This document shows, one piece after another, positions 17,107-25,785 of a stretch of 64,000 bases of DNA. The stretch covers positions 48,024-112,023 of the forward strand of contig NZ_VUOA01000040.1 of NCBI RefSeq assembly GCF_008386575.1, written 5' to 3'. A program made the translations under genes and the position numbers. The first letter of the stretch is position 1. The number at the start of each line of letters is the position of its first letter. Source of the DNA: Salinarimonas soli (lineage in GTDB: Bacteria > Pseudomonadota > Alphaproteobacteria > Rhizobiales > Beijerinckiaceae). The notes beneath the pieces were generated by a model. The model did no database searches. It saw only the letters and a list, made by a program, of their open reading frames with translations, and was not told where the DNA came from.

Positions 17107-18604
17107 GGCTGCCCTCCTGGCGCAGGTCGAGGATGTGGCCCGAGACGGGCAAGACGGTGCTGCCGCGCGCCTGGGCCACGGGGATCTCCTGCTTGCCGGC
17201 GAGGAAGAACTCCGCGTCGTTGGCGCGCACGGTCGTATCGAAGGGGGTGCGCAGGCGCTGGCCGGGGGCGGCCGGGCGCACGAGGCGCGGGGTCACGATG
17301 ATGGCGAGGTCCGTCTCCCGGCGCTCGAAGGCGGCGGAGCGGAACAGGGCGCCGATGATGGGGATGTCGCCGAGCCAGGGGAGCTGCTGCTGCTGCTCGG
17401 AGCTGTAGCTCTGGAGGAGGCCCGCGATGGCGAAGCTCTGGCCGTCGCGCAGCTCCACCACGGTGCTGGCGCGGCGCACGATGATGCCCGGCACGGCGAC
17501 GGAGGCGGTGCGCACGGCGGTGGTGGGGTCGATCTGGCTCACCTCGGGCTCGATGCGCAGGTTGATGACCCCGTCCTCGAGCACGGTGGGCAGGAAGGTG
17601 AGGCCGACACCGAACTTCTTGTAGTCGACCGTGATTTTGTCCCGGTCGCCCGCCACGGGCACGGGGAACTCGCCGCCCGCCAGGAAGCTCGCCCGCTCGC
17701 CCGACATGGCGACGAGGTTGGGCTCGGCGAGGCGCCGGGCGAGGCCGCGGTCCTCCAGGGCCTGGATCAGCACGTCGGCCTGGATCCCGCCCGCGATGAT
17801 GCGGCCGATCATGGCGCCGAAGGGCGTGTTGCCGGTGGCGCCGACGAGCACGTCGCGCAGGAGCGAGCCGCTGCGGCCGTTGACGTTCTTGCCCTGGGCT
17901 TCCAGGCTCAGGCCGAGCTCGCGCCCGGCATTGCGGGAGGCCTCGACGAAGCGGACCTCCAGCATCACCTGCTGCGGCTGGCGGACCCTGAGATTGTTGA
18001 CCGCCCCCTCGCCATAGGCGCGGGAGACCGCGACGGCCTTGGCGGCGGCGGGCGCGTCCGGCACGGTGCCCGAGAGCACGGCGCGGCCGTTGGCGGTGCC
18101 GACCCGGGCCTCGGCGGCGGGCGACTCGCGCTCGATCGTCTCGGCGATGCGGGGCGCGTCGGGGCCCACCTCCACGTCGATGACGCCGACGAGGCGCTTC
18201 TCGGCGTCGAAGATGGAGACGTTCGTGGTGCCGGCCTTGCGCCCGAGCACGTAGAGCGTGCGGTCGGTGAGCGGCATCACGTCGGCGACGTCGGGATCGC
18301 CCACCACGAGATCGACGAAGGCGCGGCTCGTGCGCAGGTTCTGCGACTTGCCCTGCACCACCCGCACCCCCGCCGTCCGGTCCTCGCGCAGCTCCACGAC
18401 GAGGGTGCGGGCCTGGGCCTTGGCGACGAAGCCCATGGCGACGAGCCCCGTGCCGACGAGGGGGGCCATCAGCGCCAGCGCCAGCGCCAGGCGGCAGCGG
18501 CGGCTCGGCCGGCCCGCCAGGCGACGATCAGAACCCTTCGACACGGTCTCGTACTCCCACGCTCGTTTCGGCTTCGTCGACCCCGTCTCGAGGGGCCCCG
18601 TCAT
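17096..18604 (-). CDS. cpaC: Tad pilus secretin CpaC (RcpA)
   Basis: Outer-membrane secretin through which the Flp pilus exits; 502 residues. After a basic head and a hydrophobic signal segment (LALALALMAPLVGTGLV) comes the secretin N-terminal domain (VVQGKSQNLRTSRAFVDLV, DVADVMPLTDRTLYVLGRKAG), a BON-like region, then the secretin core with VMLEVRFVEASRNAGRELG, GGEFPVPV, SQIDPTTAVRT and LGDIPIIGALFRS. The ATG at 18604 overlaps the cpaB stop as ATGA. The frame runs open to 19624, antisense to nothing useful; that extension is spurious because it covers cpaB. Confidence 0.95.
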   Translation of the reverse strand: MTGPLETGSTKPKRAWEYETVSKGSDRRLAGRPSRRCRLALALALMAPLVGTGLVAMGFVAKAQARTLVVELREDRTAGVRVVQGKSQNLRTSRAFVDLVVGDPDVADVMPLTDRTLYVLGRKAGTTNVSIFDAEKRLVGVIDVEVGPDAPRIAETIERESPAAEARVGTANGRAVLSGTVPDAPAAAKAVAVSRAYGEGAVNNLRVRQPQQVMLEVRFVEASRNAGRELGLSLEAQGKNVNGRSGSLLRDVLVGATGNTPFGAMIGRIIAGGIQADVLIQALEDRGLARRLAEPNLVAMSGERASFLAGGEFPVPVAGDRDKITVDYKKFGVGLTFLPTVLEDGVINLRIEPEVSQIDPTTAVRTASVAVPGIIVRRASTVVELRDGQSFAIAGLLQSYSSEQQQQLPWLGDIPIIGALFRSAAFERRETDLAIIVTPRLVRPAAPGQRLRTPFDTTVRANDAEFFLAGKQEIPVAQARGSTVLPVSGHILDLRQEGSHVR

Positions 18605-19476
18605 GGCTTCGCGTCGACGGGGACGCTGTATTCCTGGCGCTTGAGGGCGCGCGTCACGCCCACCGCCGCGTTGGTCCGCTCGGCGGAGAGGGAGGTCATG
18701 ACCGCGCCCGGCGCGGGCTTGTCGGCCTCGCGGGGCAGGGGGCGGCCGAGATCGTCGAGGCTCACGCGCTGGACGCCCTCGCCCTCGGGGGCGCCCGGGG
18801 AGCGCATGGCGAGCGAGAGCGTGCCGACAGCCGTGGCGAGCGTGACCTTCTGGGCCTGGGCGGTGGTCACCTCCAGGGTGACGGCCTTCACCACGGCGGG
18901 CTTGTCGGAGCGCTCGTCGGCGGTCTGGTCGACGGCGAGCACCCGCACGCTCTGGGCGATCACGTCGGAGAAGGCCTCGCCCTTGTCGAGGACGCGGGTC
19001 AGCATCACGTCGACCCGGTCGCCGGGCAGGACGAAGCCCGCGACGCCGAGCACGTCGTTGACGCGCACGGTCGCGGCCTTCATCCCCTCGCCGAGCACCG
19101 CCGCGAGCGAGGCGCGCCCGCCCGGGCCCGTCACCTTGGCGGCGAGAAGGGGCTCGTTCTCCTCCATGGCCGAGAGGGCGACGCGGCGGTTGCGGCCGTC
19201 GAGCACGTCGTCGATGCGCGCGAAAGCGCCTTTGGGCAGAGCGTCGCCGGGCCAGGCCACCTCGCGCAGGTGCTGGCGGGTGATCTCGGTGCCCCAGCGC
19301 AGCGGCAGGGCCGCCACGACGAGGGTCGCGGTCGGCGCCGCGGGGCGCGCCGCCACCACCTGCATCTCCCGCAGCCGCTGCCCGGACTGGCGGTCGAGCC
19401 ACTTCTGGCCGGCGAAGATCGCCACGAAGCCGAAGACGGCGGCGAGCGCGATCATCACGAGGGTCTTGGAGCGCAT
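18601..19476 (-). CDS. cpaB: Flp pilus assembly protein CpaB (RcpC)
   Basis: First gene of the Tad operon. An N-terminal helix (LVMIALAAVFGFVAIFAG) anchors a periplasmic protein with a SAF domain (about residues 45-110: TATLVVAALPLRWGTEITR, AFARIDDVLDGRNRRVAL) and a RcpC-type domain with VNDVLGVAGFVLPGDRVDVML. It is thought to modulate or stabilise the secretin. I use the ATG at 19476 because the 19 residues encoded upstream in frame are hydrophilic and precede the signal anchor. Confidence 0.93.
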   Translation of the reverse strand: MRSKTLVMIALAAVFGFVAIFAGQKWLDRQSGQRLREMQVVAARPAAPTATLVVAALPLRWGTEITRQHLREVAWPGDALPKGAFARIDDVLDGRNRRVALSAMEENEPLLAAKVTGPGGRASLAAVLGEGMKAATVRVNDVLGVAGFVLPGDRVDVMLTRVLDKGEAFSDVIAQSVRVLAVDQTADERSDKPAVVKAVTLEVTTAQAQKVTLATAVGTLSLAMRSPGAPEGEGVQRVSLDDLGRPLPREADKPAPGAVMTSLSAERTNAAVGVTRALKRQEYSVPVDAKP

Positions 19477-19616
19477 GCAGTGGTCCTGCGGTCGACGGGG
19501 TTCGTTCCCTTGGTCCGTCCAGAAAGCCCGCAAGGTCGTGAATCGGGGGTGAATCGTTTTCGCGAGTTACCGCTACTATGAACCAAACCTTTCCCGGCCC
19601 GGCGCGGGGTGCATGC

Positions 19617-19631
19617 TTAAGCATCGGTTAA
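19617..19631. promoter_or_regulatory. Perfect CtrA-type box TTAA-N7-TTAA
   Basis: TTAAGCATCGGTTAA matches the full CtrA consensus of alphaproteobacteria. It lies 140 bases upstream of cpaB and 92 bases upstream of the plus-strand gene at 19724, inside the only AT-rich intergenic stretch of this area. It overlaps a 12-bp palindrome ATGCTTAAGCAT (19613-19624). CtrA controls pilus genes in Caulobacter, so control of the Tad operon is plausible; binding is not demonstrated. Confidence 0.65.
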
Positions 19632-19723
19632 TTCGGCTTTGGCAAAACTTTTACTTTGTTCTTTATGTAAACGTAGAAATCATCCTGCTTCTATCATCCA
19701 TGACTATTGCAAGGCTGGGTGTC

Positions 19724-20443
19724 ATGGCCAGAATTCGCGTCAACGGAGCGGTGTGGGACACGGGACGGCGATGGCCCGACCGGTCGCGCGAGGCGGTCGG
19801 GATCGTGGGGCGAGCCGCCCTCGTCCTGGCGGCGGCCACCGGGCTTGCCGTCGGGCTCGCCGGGATGGGCTCGCCCGTCGAGGCGGCCCGGGGCGCCGCG
19901 CCCGCGGCACCCGCCGCCGTCAAGGACGCAAGCCGCCTCGGGCAGCCGGGTGCGAGCGCGGCCAAGCCTGCCCCGGCCGGACCGCTGTCGCCCGAGCCCT
20001 ACGGCACGCCGCACACGTTCGCGGCGGGCGGCGATGCCGGCGCGGCGCTGCGGCTCGCGGGTACGTTCCAGCCGCTCGTACCCCTGGGCTGGCAGGAGGC
20101 CGACATCTCCGGCGCCACGGTGGCGGACGGGCGCACCCTCGCGTGGGGCGCCCTGCGCATCCGGCTCGAGGGCCTCGACTTGCCCGGCGAGGACGAGACC
20201 TGCCGCACGGTGGACGGACGGCGCGAGCCCTGCCGGGCCCGGGCCGCGACCGTGCTGGAGCTCACCACGCGCTGGCGGACGCTCTCCTGCCGCTACCGCC
20301 TGGAGAGCGCCCATGAGGCGGTGGGCACCTGCCGGATCGGCCGCGCGGACCTCGCCGAGCGCATGCTGCGCTCCAATCTCGTGCGCCGCGCGGGCGAGAC
20401 GCCCCGGGTGCTCGCGGCGAACGACGTCTCCGCCGTGGATTGA
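19724..20443 (+). CDS. Exported protein with SNase-like C-terminal region
   Basis: About 239 residues. A hydrophobic segment (AALVLAAATGLAVGLAGMG) suggests an N-terminal anchor or signal, followed by an Ala/Pro linker. The C-terminal half resembles the staphylococcal-nuclease fold: GALRIRLEGLDLPGEDETC, TWRTLSCRYR-like strands and GRADLAERMLRSNLVRR. The typical catalytic Arg/Glu pattern of thermonucleases is not clear, and four Cys could form two disulfides. I chose the ATG at 19724; the frame is open from 19613. It is divergent from cpaB and shares its promoter region. Confidence 0.6.
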   Translation: MARIRVNGAVWDTGRRWPDRSREAVGIVGRAALVLAAATGLAVGLAGMGSPVEAARGAAPAAPAAVKDASRLGQPGASAAKPAPAGPLSPEPYGTPHTFAAGGDAGAALRLAGTFQPLVPLGWQEADISGATVADGRTLAWGALRIRLEGLDLPGEDETCRTVDGRREPCRARAATVLELTTRWRTLSCRYRLESAHEAVGTCRIGRADLAERMLRSNLVRRAGETPRVLAANDVSAVD

Positions 20444-20497
20444 CGGGCGCACCGCACCGCCCTCTAATCGGCCCGTCCACACCCCGGATGAGCGCCG

Positions 20498-21781
20498 ATG
20501 CCCCTTGATCCCGCCCTGCGCGACCGCATCGTCGCCGCCGTCGCCGAGGGTTTCGCCGAGCAGGTCGCGTTCACGCAGGCGCTGGTCCGGTTCCCCTCGC
20601 TGCGGGGCGAGGAGCACGCGATCCAGGATTTCGTCTTCCGCGCCCTGCGCGACCGCGGCTTCGCGATGGACCGGTTCGCCATGGACCAGGAGGCGATCGC
20701 GGGCCACCCGGGCGGCGCGCCGTTCTCGCAGACCCACTCGCAAGCGCCCATCGTGGTGGGGATCCACCGGCCGCGCGAGGAACGCGGGCGCTCGCTCATC
20801 CTCCAGGCCCATGTCGACGTGGTGCCCGCCGGGCCCACGGATCTGTGGTCCCACGCCCCCTTCGATCCCGTAATCGTCGACGGCTGGATGCACGGGCGCG
20901 GCAGCGCCGACATGAAGGCGGGCCACGCCGCGAACCTCGCCTGCCTCGACGCCCTGCGCCGCATCGGCCTCCAGCCCGCCGCCACGGTCTACGTGCAGTC
21001 CGTGGTGGAGGAGGAATCCACCGGCAACGGCGCGCTCATGACCCATCTGCGGGGCTACCGGGCCGATGCGGTCCTCATCCCCGAGCCCGAGGACGAGCGG
21101 CTGGTGCGCGCCAATACGGGGGTGCTCTGGTTCCAGGTCGAGGTGCGCGGCCATCCGGTCCACGTGCGCGAGATGGGCGCGGGTGCTAACGCCATCGACG
21201 CGGCCTACCGGGTCGTGGGGGCGCTGCGCCAGCTCGAGGCCCGCTGGAACGAGGACAGGGCGGGCCGGGAGCACTTCGAGGGCGAGCCGCACCCCATCAA
21301 CCTCAATGTCGGGCGCATCGAGGGCGGCGACTGGGCCTCCTCCGTCCCCGCCTGGTGCCGCCTCGACTGCCGGATCTCGCTTTATCCCGGGATCGCGGCG
21401 GCGGACGGCGCGCGGGCGATCGAGGAAGCGGTGCTCGCCTTCTCCCGCGCCGATCCCTTCCTCGCCAACAACCCGCCCCGGGTGACCTTCAACGGCTTCT
21501 TCGCCGAGGGCTACGTGCTGGCGCCGGGCTCGGAGGCGGAAGCGGTGCTGGGGAGAGCCCACGAGACCGCCACGGGCCGGGCGCTCCAGAGCTTCATGAC
21601 CGCGGGCTATCTCGATACCCGGGTCCACGCCCTCTACGACCAGGTGCCCGCGCTCTGCTACGGCCCCGTGGGGCAGAACATCCACGGCTACGACGAGCGG
21701 GTGGACCTCGCCTCGCTGAAGCGGATCACCGCCGCCATGGCGCTCTTCGTCGCCGAATGGTGCGGGGTCGAGCCGGTCTGA
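20498..21781 (+). CDS. M20 family metallopeptidase/deacylase
   Basis: 427-residue zinc-dependent hydrolase of the ArgE/DapE/ACY1 family. Metal-site motifs are LQAHVDVVPAG (His and Asp), HGRGSADMKAGHAANL (bridging Asp) and SVVEEESTGNGAL (catalytic Glu pair); a dimerisation domain lies in the middle (GHPVHVREMGAGANAIDAAY) and the C-terminal ligand His is in NIHGYDE. Such proteins cleave N-acyl amino acids or small peptides; the substrate cannot be assigned. The true acetylornithine deacetylase candidate of this window is at 52551. Confidence 0.88.
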   Translation: MPLDPALRDRIVAAVAEGFAEQVAFTQALVRFPSLRGEEHAIQDFVFRALRDRGFAMDRFAMDQEAIAGHPGGAPFSQTHSQAPIVVGIHRPREERGRSLILQAHVDVVPAGPTDLWSHAPFDPVIVDGWMHGRGSADMKAGHAANLACLDALRRIGLQPAATVYVQSVVEEESTGNGALMTHLRGYRADAVLIPEPEDERLVRANTGVLWFQVEVRGHPVHVREMGAGANAIDAAYRVVGALRQLEARWNEDRAGREHFEGEPHPINLNVGRIEGGDWASSVPAWCRLDCRISLYPGIAAADGARAIEEAVLAFSRADPFLANNPPRVTFNGFFAEGYVLAPGSEAEAVLGRAHETATGRALQSFMTAGYLDTRVHALYDQVPALCYGPVGQNIHGYDERVDLASLKRITAAMALFVAEWCGVEPV

Positions 21782-21826
21782 CGGCGCGCCCCCGCCCGTC
21801 GCGCATGCCCGCCCGCGAAGCCTGAC

Positions 21827-21857
21827 GGGAACGGGAGCGCCCGCTCCCCGTTCCCGC
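21827..21857. terminator. GC-rich hairpin between M20 peptidase and dedA
   Basis: GGGAACGGGAGCG and CGCTCCCCGTTCCC form a long stem with one bulged base, 45 bases after the peptidase stop and 25 bases before the dedA start. It has no T-run; a role as terminator or attenuator is inference. Confidence 0.4.
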
Positions 21858-21882
21858 CCCGGGGACGGCGACGGGAGCGGGC

Positions 21883-22500
21883 ATGTTCGAGTGGATCACG
21901 GGCCTGGTGGAGAGCAGCGGGTATATCGGCATCGCGCTGCTCATGCTGCTGGAGAACGTCTTTCCGCCCATCCCCTCCGAGCTCATCATGCCGCTGGCCG
22001 GCTTCACGGCGGCGCGCGGCCAGCTCGGCCTCGTCGGCGTGATCGTCGCGGGCGGGATCGGCTCGCTCGCGGGCGGGCTTCTCTGGTACGGCATCGGCCG
22101 CTGGCTCGGCCTCGAGCGCCTCAAGCGCCTCGCGGCCCGGCACGGGCGCTGGCTCACCCTGTCGCCGTCGGATCTCGACGACGCGCAGGCGTTCTTCACC
22201 CGGCACGGGGGCAAGGCGGTGCTCTTCGGGCGCCTCGTGCCGGGCGTGCGCACCCTGATCTCCGTGCCGGCGGGGATCGTCGCGATGCCCCTGCCCGCGT
22301 TCCTGCTGTGGTCGGGGCTCGGCACCTTCGTGTGGACCGCGCTCCTCGCGGGCGCGGGCTATCTCCTGCAAAGCCAGTACGAGACCGTGTCGGCTTGGCT
22401 CGGGCCCGTCTCGAACGTGATCGTCGGCGCGATCGTGCTCTACTACCTCTACCGCGTCGTGACCTTCCGCCCCGAAGGTGGGCGCCCCAAGGGGGCGTGA
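21883..22500 (+). CDS. DedA family inner-membrane protein
   Basis: 205-residue DedA/SNARE-associated (VTT-domain) membrane protein, a family linked to lipid scrambling and undecaprenyl-phosphate recycling. Family marks: GYIGIALLMLLENVFPPIPSE at the N-terminus (split here by the helix start), PLAGFTAARGQL, then FFTRHGGKAVLFGRLVPGVR with the conserved Gly-Arg pair, and SVPAGIVAMPLPAFL. It has hydrophobic helices around residues 40-65, 110-130, 140-165 and 170-195. Length is typical. Confidence 0.92.
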   Translation: MFEWITGLVESSGYIGIALLMLLENVFPPIPSELIMPLAGFTAARGQLGLVGVIVAGGIGSLAGGLLWYGIGRWLGLERLKRLAARHGRWLTLSPSDLDDAQAFFTRHGGKAVLFGRLVPGVRTLISVPAGIVAMPLPAFLLWSGLGTFVWTALLAGAGYLLQSQYETVSAWLGPVSNVIVGAIVLYYLYRVVTFRPEGGRPKGA

Positions 22501-22508
22501 GGCGTTCG

Positions 22509-23624
22509 CTAGCGCGTGCGCATGCGCAGGCAGCCATAGGCCGCCGCGCAGGTGTGGTCGTAGAGGCAGACGAGGCCGCCGTCGGGGTTCGAGGGCGCGC
22601 CCGCGCGGCCGGCCTGGACGGCAAGGCATAGGGGGCCGAGCCCCAGCCCGTTCTCGCCCCGCCACGCGACCCGCGACCAGTCCCAGACCCCGCCCGCGGC
22701 GTCCGCGGCGCCGCGCTCCAGCGAGCCGCTCGCGGCCGAGCGCCGCCCCTGCGGGTCGATCGCGGTCCAGTCCGCCGCGGCCGCCTCGGGCCGCAGGGTC
22801 ACGGTGTAGCGGATCGGGCTGCCCGGCACGGTGAAGCGCGTGACGAGGACGCGGCCGGGCACATGGGTGACGGCAGCCTCGGGCGTCCGGGCACCCTGGG
22901 CGGCCCCCAGTGCCGTGTAGACCTCCTCCACGGGCGGGGCAGGTTCTGCGCGGGAGACCGCCGGAGCCGGGGCTGGGGCGGCGATTTCGGCGCGGACGAT
23001 GGGCGCGGTCGGGGCAGGGGGTGCGGCGGCGACCGCCTGCGGCTCGGGCGGCGGCGTGGCGCCCGAGGAGAGGGCGCCGAGGCCCAAACCCAGGCCCACG
23101 ACGGCCAGAACGCCCCCGAGTGCAAGCGCGCGCTTATCCCGAAACAGGCCTGTGACAGGAGAAGTGCGAGGCTGCACTCCGCTGCCTGAAGGGCCTGCTG
23201 GCGGAGGCGGGGCCATGGGCGCCGTCCGCTCCGGCGGCGCCGGGGGGCTCTCGCCGGGGGCGCAGGGTCCCGCCTCGAAACCTGCGGGCGGATCGAGGGC
23301 GAACGCCTTGAGCCAGAAGGCCACCACCCAGCGGGCATAGGCGCCGCCGATCCCGTATTGCGTCTCGAGCCGGGTCGCGAGGGTATGGACCTGGAGCGGC
23401 AGCTGCTCAGGCGGCAGGCGGCGCAGCACCGCGGGCAGCCCGTCGTCGAGGCTGAGCCCGATGAGGCGGATCTCGCGGCGCGCCTCCGGCACGTGGTCGC
23501 CGAGCAGGCTCACGAGGCGGCGGCGATCACCGAGCAGGTCCTCGCCAAAGCGCGCCCGCAGGTCGCGGAGCACCGCGTGGAGCCGCTCGTCGGGGGGCAG
23601 AGCGTCGGCGAGGGGGGCGGTCAC
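22509..23624 (-). CDS. Membrane-anchored protein of the vWA/PP2C/kinase operon
   Basis: 371 residues, family not recognised. Residues about 10-110 are helical (LRDLRARFGEDLLGDRRRLV, LLGDHVPEARREIRLIGLSL, QVHTLATRLETQYGIGG); a Pro/Ala linker, one transmembrane helix (ALGGVLAVVGLGLGLGAL) at about 170-190, a second Ala/Pro linker and an extracytoplasmic C-terminal domain (about 255-371) with four Cys near the end (GGLVCLYDHTCAAAYGC). It lies last in the minus-strand operon, 12 bases after the vWA gene, so it may transmit or receive the signal across the membrane; that is inference. Confidence 0.7.
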   Translation of the reverse strand: MTAPLADALPPDERLHAVLRDLRARFGEDLLGDRRRLVSLLGDHVPEARREIRLIGLSLDDGLPAVLRRLPPEQLPLQVHTLATRLETQYGIGGAYARWVVAFWLKAFALDPPAGFEAGPCAPGESPPAPPERTAPMAPPPPAGPSGSGVQPRTSPVTGLFRDKRALALGGVLAVVGLGLGLGALSSGATPPPEPQAVAAAPPAPTAPIVRAEIAAPAPAPAVSRAEPAPPVEEVYTALGAAQGARTPEAAVTHVPGRVLVTRFTVPGSPIRYTVTLRPEAAAADWTAIDPQGRRSAASGSLERGAADAAGGVWDWSRVAWRGENGLGLGPLCLAVQAGRAGAPSNPDGGLVCLYDHTCAAAYGCLRMRTR

Positions 23625-23636
23625 GGGACCTGCGTC

Positions 23637-24323
23637 CTACCAGACCATGGCGTCGGCGGGCGGGGGCGCGGCGGGCGCCTCCTGGGCGAGGCGCTCCATG
23701 GGGGTTGCCCCCGTCACCGGCGTCGAGACCGACCGCACGGGGGCCGTGGTGGCCCACTTGATGCGGTTCACGAGGCTCTCGGCGTTGTGAGCCTGGAGCG
23801 GGCGGAACTCGGGGTGGCCGATGAAGCGGGTGAGGACGTCGAGATCCGCGTCGGCCCCGATCGCGATGGCGATGCGGATCGCCTTGCGACCGTAGGGGCT
23901 CGCCATGAGCCGGGCGAGGCCGTCCTCGAACGTGTCGGTGGGCTGGCCGTCGGAGACGAGCACCACCACGGGCGGCAGCTGGCGCCCGGGCATGCCCTCG
24001 GGCGTCAGGGCTCCGGCGAGAAGCGAGAGCGCGGCGCCCATGTGGGTCTCGCCGTCGGCCTGGAGGTCCCCCCATTCCACGGCCTCGACGGGGGTGGGCT
24101 CCACGTGCCAGGCGGCGCCGGTGGAGAAGCGCAGCACCCGCACCATCACCCGGGTCTCGGGATTGTCGGCCGCAGCCTCCCGCATGGCCGGGAGCGCGGC
24201 GCGCAGGGCGTAGTTGAGGGACGCCATCTTGTCGCCTGCCATGGAGCCCGAGCAGTCGACGACAAGGAAGAAGTTGAGCTGCCGGTGGCTGAGGCCGGCG
24301 GTCTCGATATCGGGAAGGGTCAT
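23637..24323 (-). CDS. TerY-like von Willebrand factor A domain protein
   Basis: 228 residues, almost entirely one vWA domain. The metal-ion-dependent adhesion site is intact: FFLVVDCSGSMAGDKMASL (DxSxS), a Thr in GETHMGAAL, and VVVLVSDGQPTDTF (Asp-Gly). Cytoplasmic, no signal peptide. It resembles TerY, the vWA partner of PP2C phosphatases and protein kinases in the TerY-P triads described for tellurite-type stress operons. Start ATG at 24323, seven bases after the PrsW gene. Confidence 0.88.
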   Translation of the reverse strand: MTLPDIETAGLSHRQLNFFLVVDCSGSMAGDKMASLNYALRAALPAMREAAADNPETRVMVRVLRFSTGAAWHVEPTPVEAVEWGDLQADGETHMGAALSLLAGALTPEGMPGRQLPPVVVLVSDGQPTDTFEDGLARLMASPYGRKAIRIAIAIGADADLDVLTRFIGHPEFRPLQAHNAESLVNRIKWATTAPVRSVSTPVTGATPMERLAQEAPAAPPPADAMVW

Positions 24324-24330
24324 GGGACGC

Positions 24331-25785
24331 TCACGCGGTCTGGTTCTGGCGGATGTCGCCGGAGAGGGGGCCGAAGGCGATGCGGGTGCCGGCGCCCAGG
24401 CGCAGGTTGCGGTCGGGCGGCACCTCCTGCGCCGTCCCGTCGGCCGCGACCGCGCGCCAGGGCCGCCCGCTCAGGTTCTTGAGGCCGAGCACGGTGGGGT
24501 CCGCCGGATGTGTGGTGACCTCGCCGACGATGCCGGCGCCGCGGCCCCCGAGACCCGGCAGGGCGCTCAGGTCGAGGTGGGCGCCGCCCGCGAGCGGCAC
24601 GACCTCGCCCTCGACGAGCAGGGAATAGGGCGCCAGCACCGGGAGGGTGTCGGCAACCGCGATCGGCACGGGGGCGGGCGGCATGGGGGGCACCGGCGGG
24701 GCAGGCGGTGCCGGCATCGGGGGCGCCACCGGAGTGGGGGCAGGCCGCGGCGGGGCCGCGGGACGGGGGGCGACGCCCACCACGATGGAGCCCGTGCTCG
24801 CCATCGCCTGGCCCGTGAAGGAGGGCTCGAGCTGCTTGGCCTTCATGAGGCAGGCGAGGAAGAGCACGAAGCCGAAGACCGCCACGGCGTAGTACAGCAC
24901 CGGGGAGACGTGGCCCACCGAGTTCCACAGCCCGTGCACCAGGGAGGCCGCGAGCCAGCCGCCGAGGATGAGGGGCACGAGCATGCGCCGGCGCGCGAAG
25001 GCGAGGCCGACGAAATAGCCCATGATCGCCGACCAGCCCATGTGGCCCGACAGGCTCTGGAGGGTGCGGGGGATGAGGAGCTGGAGGCCGAAGAGGAAGC
25101 CGAGGCTGTCGCTGCTGGTGGCCCGCGACACGCGCTGGATCTGGTTGGTGTAGTATTCGAAGAACGTCTCCATGGCGATGAAGGCCGCCCCGCAGGCGAG
25201 CCCCACCAGGACACCGTCGAGGGGCGTGCGGACGGCGAGGCCGTCGAGGATGCGCCCGCGCATTCCCGGCGCCGCCGGGCGGGCCTGGAGCCACAGGGCG
25301 ATGCCGATGCCGAGGAAGAGCGGCAGGGCCTTGAACAGCTCCTCCGGCAGGCCGGCGCCGAAGAACATCGACTTGAACTGGGCCGTGAAGGGCGCGGCGT
25401 CGGGTACCTTGCCGCCGGGCAGCACGTCGCGGAACAGGGCGGCGATCCCGGTCCAGATCGGCGTCTCCATGAGGATCGCCGTGAGCAGGGCGGGGGCCAG
25501 GAACGCCCAGAGCGGCTTGCGGCTGCCCGAATAGGCGTAGACCAGCCAGAAGATCATGAAGAGGATGTAGAAGCCCACCGCCCGGCCGAAGCTCAGGAGC
25601 TGGGCGTATTGCGTCGCGCTCGACAGCGAGAACAGGTAGACGCACAGGAGCACGGTGGCGAGGCCCGGGGCCAGGAAGCCGCTCTTGCGCAAGGAGATGT
25701 TGCGCGAGCTGAAGGGCACGATCTCCGAAAGGGACGGAGCGGCGTGGTCCCGCGGCAGGGGCGGCATGTTCGGATCGATCTTCAT
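24331..25785 (-). CDS. PrsW-type membrane protease with C-terminal shared module
   Basis: 484 residues. Residues about 35-315 are an eight-or-more-helix PrsW-like (CPBP/PrsW superfamily) intramembrane protease: PEELFKALPLF (paired Glu 148-149), FIAMETFFEYYTN (Glu206/210), SGHMGWSA (His248) and SLVHGLWNS (His284) are the expected metal ligands. A long Pro/Ala hinge (335-375) leads to a C-terminal domain (about 388-480) that is homologous to the kinase C-terminus: VTTHPADPTVLGLKNLSG, VPPDRNLRLGAG. The ATG at 25785 overlaps the PP2C stop as ATGA; longer frames upstream cover the PP2C gene and are not real. Confidence 0.85.
   Translation of the reverse strand: MKIDPNMPPLPRDHAAPSLSEIVPFSSRNISLRKSGFLAPGLATVLLCVYLFSLSSATQYAQLLSFGRAVGFYILFMIFWLVYAYSGSRKPLWAFLAPALLTAILMETPIWTGIAALFRDVLPGGKVPDAAPFTAQFKSMFFGAGLPEELFKALPLFLGIGIALWLQARPAAPGMRGRILDGLAVRTPLDGVLVGLACGAAFIAMETFFEYYTNQIQRVSRATSSDSLGFLFGLQLLIPRTLQSLSGHMGWSAIMGYFVGLAFARRRMLVPLILGGWLAASLVHGLWNSVGHVSPVLYYAVAVFGFVLFLACLMKAKQLEPSFTGQAMASTGSIVVGVAPRPAAPPRPAPTPVAPPMPAPPAPPVPPMPPAPVPIAVADTLPVLAPYSLLVEGEVVPLAGGAHLDLSALPGLGGRGAGIVGEVTTHPADPTVLGLKNLSGRPWRAVAADGTAQEVPPDRNLRLGAGTRIAFGPLSGDIRQNQTA

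Noticed and set aside
18605-19624. Upstream extension of the cpaC frame giving an 842-residue protein
   Set aside because: The extra 340 residues are Arg/Pro-rich and lie over cpaB, which has clear SAF/RcpC features; the ATGA overlap marks the real cpaC start.
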